Shown: one piece after another, positions 27,391-34,665 of the stretch
Layout of the letters: each line of letters opens with the position of its first letter
Position numbering within the stretch: the stretch's first letter is position 1
NCBI GenBank assembly: GCA_029552245.1
Contig: JAKPDW010000084.1
Location: 1-64,000 of the forward strand
Direction of reading: 5' to 3'
Length of the DNA stretch: 64,000 nucleotides
Source of the DNA: Deltaproteobacteria bacterium
Lineage (GTDB): Bacteria; Desulfobacterota; Desulfomonilia; UBA1062
The notes under the pieces: model-generated
Seen by the model: the letters and a program-made list of their open reading frames with translations, nothing else
Database searches by the model: none
Told to the model about the DNA's origin: nothing
Position numbers and translations under genes: made by a program

Positions 27391-27627
27391 ATGAAGAAGG
27401 GTACAATGTGGGTGTTGTTTGTGGTTGTGGTGTTTGGGCTCATGATGTTCTTCTCCGGGTGCCAGAAGAAGGAACAGCCCGCCGAGCAGCCGGCTGTGAC
27501 CGAGCAGGCCGCTCCTGCCGACACCGCGGCCCCGGCTGACACCGCGGCTCCTGCTGACACCGCGGCCCCGGCTGACACCGCGGCGGCTCCTGCCGACACC
27601 GCGGCTCCTGCTGGCACCGCCCAGTAA
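27391..27627 (+). CDS. Small Ala-rich repeat lipoprotein
   Basis: The 78-residue protein has a signal peptide ending in the lipobox FFSGC (lipidated Cys24), then KKEQPAEQPAVTEQ and six APADTA-type repeats to the C-terminus, so the mature part has no folded domain. It may be a flexible envelope lipoprotein such as an Ala-rich spacer; function unknown. The ATG follows AGGAG. A strong terminator ends the unit. Next to pal, but 304 bases away, so probably its own transcript. Confidence 0.85.
   Translation: MKKGTMWVLFVVVVFGLMMFFSGCQKKEQPAEQPAVTEQAAPADTAAPADTAAPADTAAPADTAAAPADTAAPAGTAQ
27511..27621 (+). repeat. Six 18-bp tandem repeats within the lipoprotein gene
   Basis: Six units of 18 bases, each coding APADTA (the last APAGTA): 27511, 27529, 27547, 27565, 27586 and 27604, with one extra GCG codon at 27583. 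Units alternate between GCTCCTGC- and GCCCCGGC-starting forms, so a 36-base pair of units was probably duplicated. Copy number could vary by slippage. Confidence 0.95.
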
Positions 27628-27658
27628 GCAAGGGTTACACGGAAGCAGCATGACAGGG

Positions 27659-27696
27659 TCCATCCCCGGCCGAGCGCCGGGGGTGGACTTTTTCTT
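27659..27696 (+). terminator. Rho-independent terminator of the repeat lipoprotein gene
   Basis: Stem TCCATCCCCGGC (27659-27670) with GCCGGGGGTGGA (27676-27687), one G-T pair, a 5-base loop CGAGC, followed by CTTTTTCTT. The only hairpin in this part of the window with a clear T run. Confidence 0.9.
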
Positions 27697-27711
27697 GTCC
27701 GCCTTGCCGCG

Positions 27712-27821
27712 GTCTCCGGATCGGCGTGGCTCGGCAGGGATTTCCACACCTTGACACCCAGATGCGCCGGAGCCTCCCCTCTGTCTCCAGGTCGGCGTGG
27801 CTCGACGGAGATTCCCACGGC
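27712..27821. repeat. Pair of imperfect 39-bp direct repeats, 71-bp period
   Basis: Copies at 27712-27750 and 27783-27821, both beginning GTCTCC and sharing TCGGCGTGGCTCG; 31 of 39 bases agree. They lie just past the terminator of the repeat lipoprotein gene and code for nothing seen. Confidence 0.75.
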
Positions 27822-28224
27822 GGGCATTCGCGTGCAGTGCACGAGGTGTTCTTCCAGTCCGTCTCCCCATGCGTAAAGGTCCGGCGTGTGGAGGAAGACA
27901 TCCCGAGGGTATCCTCCGGTCGGTCAGACGTGGTGATGGGGGGCATTCGGGGAAAAAGGCCCCGGCGCATCACTGATCGTGACCGGCATGGCGGTCCATG
28001 TTCGAGGACCCACAGGTTCGCATCCTGCGTCTCCGTCAACCCTCTTGCGGCACGCAGCCGCCGGTTCCCTGTCAGGGAACGACCATGCCCGCGGTTTGGT
28101 TCATGGCCCAGGGCTTGTGGGAAGGTTGTGTGCTCTTGACGGGAACCTTCTTGCGCATATCGCCTTGGAGGGAACACAGGCGCTCGAGAACCAAGAGAAC
28201 GGGACGCCTTCCGTGGGAACCCCG
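27822..28224. other. Intergenic stretch with a perfect dyad
   Basis: About 400 bases with no convincing gene. It contains a perfect inverted repeat GTTCCCTG-t-CAGGGAAC at 28064-28080, which may be a binding site or a small hairpin between the plus-strand lipoprotein unit and the end of the minus-strand EamA gene. Confidence 0.4.
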
Positions 28225-29163
28225 TCAGGATGAAGAGGGGCACGAAGGGGGTTGGCGTGCCCCATACCCGTCTCGACGCCCCTTGTCCCGTGATCGTGGA
28301 CGCTGGAGCGAAAGGCCGCATACGATGATGACGAGCCCGGCCACGGACGAGGCTCGTATGGGCTCACCCACGATCGAGTGAATGAACATGAACGAGATGA
28401 AGGGGGAGATGAAGATGAGGTTCGCCATCTTCGCCGCATTCTCCGAGAGCCTCAGGGCCTTCAACCAGAGCACGAAGGTGATCCCCATCTCGAAGAGCCC
28501 CACGTAGACCCCTCCTGCCACGGCCCGGACGTCCGGGACGGGTGGAGCCACCCACGCACAGGCGATCGCCGTGAAAGGCAGGCTCGAGGCGAACGAGAGG
28601 AACAGGCTCTCGACGACGTCGCGGGGGTCCCTCGTGTTCAGGATCCATGACACGGACCACACCACGGTGCTCGCGAGCGCGAGGAACACGCCCAAGGGGT
28701 CGAAGGAGGTGAAGGTGTCGAACCTGCCCCCGGTGAGGAGAACGGCCACCCCGAGATAGCATACCAGGCCCGAGACCACGTCCCTCTTGTAGATCTTCTG
28801 TTTCAGGAACACCGCGGACAGCGCGGACAGGGTGAAGGCCCACGTGTAGTTGAGGGGTTGAGCGATTTGCGCGGGCAGGAGCGCGTACGCCTTGAACAGG
28901 ATCGCGTAGTAGAGGAAGGGGTTCAGGAACCCCTGGAGGAGGGACAGGGCAAAAAGCCTGGGCGGGCGTGACGTGATGCCGACCGTCCTGCCGGTGAGGA
29001 TCAGGTAGGCACCCAGTACGATCGTCGATGTCAGGGCGGCGTATGCGAGGAGCTGCAGGGGATGGGCGTATTCGAGCGACAGTTTGAACGCCGTGGCCAC
29101 GGTTGACCAGAGAAAGACCGCGAGCAGCCCGTGGGCGTAGGCCCGTGCCTGGTTCGACCTCAT
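28225..29163 (-). CDS. EamA/DMT family transporter
   Basis: A 312-residue membrane protein with about ten hydrophobic helices arranged as two EamA halves (GLLAVFLWSTVATAFKLSLEY at the start of half 1; GVFLALASTVVWSVSWILN at the start of half 2). The end is a hydrophilic tail of about 25 residues. Such proteins export or import amino acids, nucleosides or other metabolites; substrate unknown. It starts three bases after the SYLF gene and is probably co-transcribed. Confidence 0.88.
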   Translation of the reverse strand: MRSNQARAYAHGLLAVFLWSTVATAFKLSLEYAHPLQLLAYAALTSTIVLGAYLILTGRTVGITSRPPRLFALSLLQGFLNPFLYYAILFKAYALLPAQIAQPLNYTWAFTLSALSAVFLKQKIYKRDVVSGLVCYLGVAVLLTGGRFDTFTSFDPLGVFLALASTVVWSVSWILNTRDPRDVVESLFLSFASSLPFTAIACAWVAPPVPDVRAVAGGVYVGLFEMGITFVLWLKALRLSENAAKMANLIFISPFISFMFIHSIVGEPIRASSVAGLVIIVCGLSLQRPRSRDKGRRDGYGARQPPSCPSSS

Positions 29164-29166
29164 ACC

Positions 29167-29856
29167 TCAGGGTGACGATCCGATGATTCTCAAGAAAGCG
29201 GACCTGAATCTCGAAGCGTCCTTGCTCTCGATGGATACCCTGCCGGAAAGCACGTCCGAGGCCTTCAGCCCCGGCTTGCCGTATAAGTGGGCGGTCAGGG
29301 CATCGTCGAGGCCCAGCTGCATGCCGTTGAGTGAAAACCCTGCGGTCACTCCCGAGGTCCGGGCGAAGGAGTACACCTCCATCTCGAGGTTGGGAGAGGT
29401 GTTCTCGTCGAAGTGGATACCACGGTTACCGAGTACCAGGTTCGCGTCCGCGCCTATGAAGATCCCTTCCCTCAACGAGGAGTTCGCCGGTGTGCCCTTC
29501 AGGAAGACGAGCACGAGGTCCGTCGACTGCAGGCCCGCCTGTATGCCGAAACTCCCACCCTTGAGGGTGACGAACACGGGGTTCCCCCACTGTCGGTCTT
29601 CTGTCCTCGCTACCATCACGCCCCTGCCGAACCTGGTGCCGGCGAAAAAGCTGATCTTGAGCACGTCCGGTACGATCACGACGGCCTTGGCCCGTTGGAT
29701 CAGGGAGGGAGGTATGGGGGACGGGGAGGCCATGATGCCCGAGAGGGCGTTCAAGGACGTCCTGAGCCTCGATGCCGCCGCATCGTCGGCCGCGAACGTG
29801 CTCCGAGGCTGCGTGGCGGCCAAGACCACGAGGACAAGGCAAAGAATCCGTCTCAC
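29167..29856 (-). CDS. SYLF-domain (Ysc84/DUF500) exported protein
   Basis: The 229-residue protein starts with GTG at 29856 behind GGGGGAG and has a signal peptide (RRILCLVLVVLAATQPRSTFA). The mature part is a SYLF domain: IQRAKAVVIVPDVLKISFFAGTRFGRGVMVAR, WGNPVFVTLKGGSFGIQAG and TSDLVLVF-like segment, ending FSLNGMQLGLDDALTAHLYG. SYLF domains bind phosphoinositides in eukaryotes; the bacterial role is not established. Open frame extends upstream without a ribosome site. Confidence 0.85.
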   Translation of the reverse strand: MRRILCLVLVVLAATQPRSTFAADDAAASRLRTSLNALSGIMASPSPIPPSLIQRAKAVVIVPDVLKISFFAGTRFGRGVMVARTEDRQWGNPVFVTLKGGSFGIQAGLQSTDLVLVFLKGTPANSSLREGIFIGADANLVLGNRGIHFDENTSPNLEMEVYSFARTSGVTAGFSLNGMQLGLDDALTAHLYGKPGLKASDVLSGRVSIESKDASRFRSAFLRIIGSSP

Positions 29857-30014
29857 GAAGTGACTCCCCCAGGGTGCGCGGTCTCGATGCGGTATCCCTA
29901 TACTACAATGGAGGCCGCGTCCATGCCTTTTTGAGCGAATGGGCTTTCCGCCCGGGAAGGCGTGGCCGGCACCGGCCCTCGATCGCCCGGGAGCATGGCG
30001 GCCGCGGCGGCTGA

Positions 30015-31103
30015 TCAAGCGTTTCTCGAGGACCCCGTCTTGGTATCGGACCCCTTGTGCGGGAGGTCTATGGGGAGGGGGACTGAGGCGTCCAGGAGGA
30101 CGGAGATCCACTTGGTGGACGGGAAGCTGTCGAAGGCGATCTTGAACACCATGGTGAGGGGGGCGGACAGGAGCATGCCGATCGGCCCCAAGACCCAACC
30201 CCAGAAGATGAGGGAGAGAAAGACGACCAGGGTCGACAGCGACAGCCCTCTTCCCATGAAGATCGGTTCGACGATGTTTCCGAACACGAGGTTCACGATC
30301 GCATACCCTGCCGCTGCGAGGATCGCTGTGGTGGTGCCGGCGTCCACGACCGAGAAGAGGATGGCAGGTATGGCGGCCACGAGCGACCCGATGTTGGGTA
30401 TGTAGTGCATGAGGAAGGCTATGAGGCCCCAGAGCACGGCGTAATCCACCCCGATGGCGGTCAGCCAGAGCATGATGGAAAGGCCCGTGGCGATGCTGAT
30501 CAGGGTCTTGATGGCCACGTACCTGCCGACGCACATGAAGATGAAATCGAGGATCTCCAGGGTGTCCGGGGTGGCCCTGAAGGCGGTCTTTATCTTGCCC
30601 ACGAAGGTGTGGGATTCCATGAGGATGAACACCACCATGAACAGGATGAGGACCGACCAGGTAACCATGTTGCCGAGCCCGCCTATGATATTGGCGAAGA
30701 TCTGCACGATCGAAGAGGGATCGAAGTAGTCCACCACGCGGTGAGGGACGTTGAGGCCGTACCTGGCCAGTCGCGAGGTGATCCCGTCGAGGAGGTCCTG
30801 GAATCGTGACTGGTAGACCGGTAGTTCCTGGAGGAAGTCGTTGATCGATATTCCCAGGTATGAGCCCAGGGCAAAGAGCGCGGACGTGATGACCGTCATG
30901 ATGATGACGATCGCCGGGAGAGCCGGGACCCCCTTCTTCTTCAGCCAGGCAAAGGGCGTCTTGCACATCATGGAGATGAAGACCGCGAGCAGCAGGGGCA
31001 CGATGATGCCGGAAGCGGCCTTCATTCCCGCAATGATGACCACGAGGCATGCGACGGCAAGGAGGGTGTCGGGCCTGAAGCGTTCGTCCGTGAAAGTCGG
31101 CAT
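30015..31103 (-). CDS. AI-2E family permease (PerM-like)
   Basis: A 362-residue membrane protein with hydrophobic segments at the N-terminus (two pairs), a soluble region around 75-140, and a C-terminal helical bundle with the family pattern HYIPNIGSLVAAIPAILF and GLSLSTLVVFLSLIFWGWVLGPIGMLLSAPL. Family members export quorum signals or Na+/H+ in some bacteria; the substrate here cannot be told. Four bases after the DUF2141 gene. Confidence 0.9.
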   Translation of the reverse strand: MPTFTDERFRPDTLLAVACLVVIIAGMKAASGIIVPLLLAVFISMMCKTPFAWLKKKGVPALPAIVIIMTVITSALFALGSYLGISINDFLQELPVYQSRFQDLLDGITSRLARYGLNVPHRVVDYFDPSSIVQIFANIIGGLGNMVTWSVLILFMVVFILMESHTFVGKIKTAFRATPDTLEILDFIFMCVGRYVAIKTLISIATGLSIMLWLTAIGVDYAVLWGLIAFLMHYIPNIGSLVAAIPAILFSVVDAGTTTAILAAAGYAIVNLVFGNIVEPIFMGRGLSLSTLVVFLSLIFWGWVLGPIGMLLSAPLTMVFKIAFDSFPSTKWISVLLDASVPLPIDLPHKGSDTKTGSSRNA

Positions 31104-31107
31104 GGCT

Positions 31108-31605
31108 CTACCTGAGGTCGATCACCACGGTCTTTTCCTTGGAATCGAGCCTGAACTTCGCCTTCTCGTAGGGGGGCGGCTGGTCGGCCCGTGCGTGAGG
31201 GGTCGAGAAACCGGAGGGTTCCTTGGGGAGGCCCCGCACGTTCCTGTCGAGCGCCCCGTTGCCGTTTGCGTCGTGGAAAGCGTACACGGCGTAGTCCTTC
31301 CGGGGGATGCCCGCGAGGACGACCCTCGTCTCGAATCCCGTGACCTTGGTCTTCATGAGGGCGAACGGCCGTTCACGGCCGAGGTAGGAGCCCTTCGAGT
31401 CCGCGACGGTGATGTTGAGGAACCCGGAGAGGTTCCGCACCCCCCTGACCACGATGCAGAGGTCCCCTGTGGGTTCCTGCGCCTCGAGCCTAAGCGGTGC
31501 CGAGAAGAGCAAGAGGAGAGCGGCGGCCGCTACGAGGAGCCTTGTAAGGGTTCGTCCCATTATTGTGTCTATCGGCATCGGCGGCTTGCGTATCAAGCGG
31601 GGCAC
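31108..31605 (-). CDS. DUF2141 exported protein
   Basis: The 165-residue product has a hydrophobic signal segment (LLVAAAALLLLFSAPLRLEA, about 21-40) and a DUF2141 domain of unknown role (GDLCIVVRGVRNLSGFLNITVADSKGSYLG..., YAVYAFHDANGNGALDRNVRGLPKEPSGFS). The GTG at 31605 is chosen because a strong GAGGAGGTGA sits just ahead of it, overlapping the stop of the upstream gene; ATGs at 31578 and 31560 have no ribosome site. Confidence 0.8.
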   Translation of the reverse strand: MPRLIRKPPMPIDTIMGRTLTRLLVAAAALLLLFSAPLRLEAQEPTGDLCIVVRGVRNLSGFLNITVADSKGSYLGRERPFALMKTKVTGFETRVVLAGIPRKDYAVYAFHDANGNGALDRNVRGLPKEPSGFSTPHARADQPPPYEKAKFRLDSKEKTVVIDLR

Positions 31606-31607
31606 GG

Positions 31608-32132
31608 TCACCTCCTCGAGCGGTCCTGCTCCACGAGGATGGCGTCCGTCAGTTCCTTCACGTTGTTCCTCGCCTGTGCCAGCTCGTGGGTGGTCTTGCG
31701 CAGCCGGTCCACGAGGATCTTCGCGAGGAGCTTGTAGTACACCGCCTCGAAGCGCTCCTTCTCCGACTCGTTCAGCCTCTCGGAGAGGGACATGTCTATG
31801 GCGAGGGTGGTGGTCTTGGCCACGGCCTTTGCCGATGCGGAGCGTGGTTCGCCGTCCACGAGCGCCATCTCGCCGATGGTCTGCCCGGCATCCCTGATCT
31901 GGGCGATCGTGGTGCCTTCGCTCGAAACATTCACCGCGCCCGACAGGACGATGTACAGCCACGAGTCGTACTCGCCCTGCCTCGTGATGTACTCGCCGGG
32001 TTCGAACGTCCTGATCCTGCTCAGGGAGAGGATCTCCAAGAGCTGTTCGTCGGTATAGGAAGAGAAGAAGGGTATCTTGCGGATCACCTCGATGAGGTCG
32101 GATCGATCCTGCAGGTAGGGCGTCTCCCTCAT
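31608..32132 (-). CDS. Cyclic nucleotide-binding domain protein without HTH
   Basis: The 174-residue form has one cNMP-binding beta-roll (IPFFSSYTDEQLLEILSLSRIRTFEPGEYITRQGEYDSWLYIVLSGAVNV..., IGEMALVDGEPRSASAKA), then a C-terminal helix; no DNA-binding domain follows, unlike Crp. The ATG at 32132 is preceded by GGAGGGGGGA; in-frame ATGs at 32210 and 32243 would add an unconserved N-terminus. It leads a run of genes to EamA. It may be a sensor that acts on a partner protein. Confidence 0.82.
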   Translation of the reverse strand: MRETPYLQDRSDLIEVIRKIPFFSSYTDEQLLEILSLSRIRTFEPGEYITRQGEYDSWLYIVLSGAVNVSSEGTTIAQIRDAGQTIGEMALVDGEPRSASAKAVAKTTTLAIDMSLSERLNESEKERFEAVYYKLLAKILVDRLRKTTHELAQARNNVKELTDAILVEQDRSRR

Positions 32133-32495
32133 TCCCCCCTCCACGTGCACAGGCAGGATCGAGGCGGGCATGCCCGGCATGATCCGTGCCTTCTGCTCAC
32201 GTTCGTTCATAGCAGGAGGGTCGCCCTGAGTCAAAGAGTTCATGCCGGTGAGTGGGGTCGGGTCGTGCAAGGCAAGGTGCAGGCAGGCCGGTGCGCTCGT
32301 GGTGCCCGGGTCTGTCGGTAGAGGCAGCCGCCTCGTGAGGAGATGCACCCCGTCCACGTCGTGGGTCCGGCGGCTAACGCGGTTGTGAAGCTGCGGAGGC
32401 CCGGTCTCTTCTGGGCTGTCGTGTTCGTGGTGTACAGGCCCATTCCCTGTTTGTCGGAGAGACCCGGGCGCCGGGCGTGCTCGATGCGCCCGTGG
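32133..32495 (-). other. Intergenic region upstream of the cNMP-binding gene
   Basis: 363 bases between the QueG-like gene and the cNMP-binding gene, both on the minus strand. No separate gene or clear promoter is seen. In-frame codons extend from the cNMP gene up to 32357, so a longer version of that protein cannot be excluded. Confidence 0.4.
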
Positions 32496-33242
32496 TCAGG
32501 GGATGCGGCATGAACAGGGCAGCCCCGAGACGCACTTGCCGCACGCGTCGGCCCATCCGATGTCAGGGTACAGCGGTGCGTTTGCGAGCAGGTTGGCGTA
32601 GCATTCCTTTTTGTCGAGACCCGTCCCGGTGAGCGCGCCGGTCGGGCACCTGTCGACGCACATGCCGCACGACCCCGATCTCTTGAACAGGCAGAACTCG
32701 ACACGGTGTCGTGTGTCCGGTTTCATGCGGGCGCTCGTGACGATGGACCCGAGCCTGCCGCAGCAGCCCCTTTCCGTGATGAGCATGCCGTTGAGGCCCA
32801 GGGTGCCGAGCCCGGCCGTGAAGGCCACGTGGCGGTGAGACCACCTCGACGTGAGGGTCTCCTCGTCGAAGTCGTGGGTTGCAGGCACAAAGACAGCCTC
32901 GTGACCTCGGGACCGGAGCATCCCGCAGAGCCTTTCGCCGACCTCGTCGATGAGGGCGTTCGTCTCTCTGTAGGCCCGGGCCCACGATGCGCTCTGGAAG
33001 CGGCCTTGAGCGTTGCCCATCGAAACCTGCTCGGAAAACGGGATGAAGAAAGCGACGATGCCGCGAGCGCCGGGCAGGAGCTCCCAGGGCATGAGGTGGC
33101 CGGGGTGCACCCACTCCTTGAGGGACCCGACCAGGGGGTCGTCCACCGAGGCCGAGGCGGCGAGCGGCTCTCTCCACAGCCAGGCCGCATGGGGGCGTGC
33201 GGCCATTGCGTGCACGATCTCCTCGAGGATGACGTCTTTCAC
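32496..33242 (-). CDS. QueG-like 4Fe-4S protein (short form)
   Basis: The 248-residue protein has the pattern of short epoxyqueuosine-reductase-like proteins: ARGIVAFFIPFSEQV, WSHRHVAFTAGLGTLGLNGMLITERGCCGRLGSIV and the ferredoxin motif CGMCVDRCPTGAL, with further cysteines near the end (CYAN..., ACGKCVSGLPCSC). True QueG is longer (~350) with a HEAT tail, so the substrate is open. GTG start at 33242 behind GAGG. It follows the DUF1015 gene by 31 bases. Confidence 0.78.
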   Translation of the reverse strand: MKDVILEEIVHAMAARPHAAWLWREPLAASASVDDPLVGSLKEWVHPGHLMPWELLPGARGIVAFFIPFSEQVSMGNAQGRFQSASWARAYRETNALIDEVGERLCGMLRSRGHEAVFVPATHDFDEETLTSRWSHRHVAFTAGLGTLGLNGMLITERGCCGRLGSIVTSARMKPDTRHRVEFCLFKRSGSCGMCVDRCPTGALTGTGLDKKECYANLLANAPLYPDIGWADACGKCVSGLPCSCRIP

Positions 33243-33273
33243 GCGGCCGCCTCGAGATGCACCGGGCGCAAGC

Positions 33274-34572
33274 TCATGGAACGATCTTCCTGCATTCCAG
33301 GTAGAACCTCTTGTCGTCGGCGTGCCCCATGGAGAACGCCTTTCGGGGGAGCCTCCCGTCTTTGGCAATGGTTGCGAACAGCAAGTCCTTCGAGATCACG
33401 GGCAGCATGAATCCCATGGTGTCTTCCTGGGCCGAGAGCGTCTCCAGCGCAGGTTCGCCGTGGATGTAGTCGACCCTTACGGCGGGGTTTTCCTTCACGT
33501 ACGCGTCGATGAACGCCTGCAGGCCGGCGACCTCGAGCACCCAGGGGGAACGCTCCAGGCGTATCGTCCCTCTTCCTTTTCCGCTCACGTACCGGATGAG
33601 TTGGGTGCCACCCTGCGGTCGTGTCGGGGCCGGGGGTTCCCCGGTCACCGTGCAGGTGCACCGCATGCCCGTGAAGAAATCGGCCAGGGCCTCGAGGACG
33701 CGCCCTGGGTCCACGTTGAAGAGCACGCGGTGGATGGGCTCGAACACGAGCCCCCTGTCGTGGAGGTTGACGAGTTCCACCAGGGCGTAGCGTGCGGGGT
33801 GGCCTGACGCGCCAGGGAGGTTCTTGATCTCCTCCCAGAAGAGCTTCGCAGCGGCGAGGGAGTGGTTCCCGTCGCCCACGGCGTACAGGATCGCCCCGCC
33901 CGCGCCCGCGCGTCTGCGCGATGTCTCGAGGAGCGCCTCGAGGGACCGTGCCACCGACGTTATCGTCCTGTCGTCGGTTACGCGGTATCCCCGAACCCTT
34001 CCGCCGTTCATCATGAGGCTGAAGTCGTAGATCTTCTCGAGAGGCCTTCCGAAGAGCGGCTCGATGACGCTCATGGCGTCGTCGTCTATCAGGACCATGG
34101 TGTGCGGCAGTTCCACGCTCGCCCGGGAGCGGATCTTCACGCGGGCCGGGAGCCTCTCCAACACGGTCTCCTCCGTGGCCCTGACCAGGCTCGAGCTCCC
34201 CTGGGAGAAGTCGTAGCTCTCCAGGTCGAGTGCGACCATGAGCCCCCTCCTGAGGGACCCCCCGGAGGTCGTCCGCTCCACGAGGACGAACCCTTCTCCG
34301 ATAGGCTGGAGCGTACCGTCCGCAAGGTAGATGTCCATGGTCTTCTTGATGGCTTCCAGGGCCGTCTCGTCCGCCGTGTCGCCCAGGTAGGCCTCGGGGA
34401 GGATGAGCCTGAGCGTCGACGGCGAGGAGCCCACGATCCTCTCGACCTCCCGCCAGTATTCCGGCTGCGAGGTGTACTGGTCGCAGGCGATCACCGACCA
34501 CTTCGTATAGTCTATCTGAGGGTTCGGCACGAGGATGCTGGGGACGTGGAGTGCGACCTTGTCGAAGTTCAT
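33274..34572 (-). CDS. DUF1015 family protein
   Basis: A 432-residue protein matching DUF1015 (early VPNPQIDYTKWSVIACDQYTSQPEYW..., central YAVGDGNHSLAAAKLFWEE, NLHDRGLVFEPIHRVLFN, C-terminal TMGFMLPVISKDLLFATIAKDGRLPRKAFSMGHADDKRFYLECR). The YAVGDGNHS motif is a family hallmark with possible catalytic His. Function unknown; in other bacteria it lies near serine biosynthesis genes, not here. ATG behind GAGGTGA. Likely operon with the Fe-S gene. Confidence 0.86.
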   Translation of the reverse strand: MNFDKVALHVPSILVPNPQIDYTKWSVIACDQYTSQPEYWREVERIVGSSPSTLRLILPEAYLGDTADETALEAIKKTMDIYLADGTLQPIGEGFVLVERTTSGGSLRRGLMVALDLESYDFSQGSSSLVRATEETVLERLPARVKIRSRASVELPHTMVLIDDDAMSVIEPLFGRPLEKIYDFSLMMNGGRVRGYRVTDDRTITSVARSLEALLETSRRRAGAGGAILYAVGDGNHSLAAAKLFWEEIKNLPGASGHPARYALVELVNLHDRGLVFEPIHRVLFNVDPGRVLEALADFFTGMRCTCTVTGEPPAPTRPQGGTQLIRYVSGKGRGTIRLERSPWVLEVAGLQAFIDAYVKENPAVRVDYIHGEPALETLSAQEDTMGFMLPVISKDLLFATIAKDGRLPRKAFSMGHADDKRFYLECRKIVP

Positions 34573-34665
34573 GGCGAGTCACCTCGTCGATGTGGGTGTA
34601 TCGCCATCACATAGCAGAATCAGGGACAGGCTTTCAATCGCCTTGCCGCGGGGTCGTCAAACCCT

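Noticed and set aside
28012-28080. tRNA-like remnant (GGTTCGCATCC T-loop-like run)
   Set aside because: No acceptor or anticodon arm can be formed around it.
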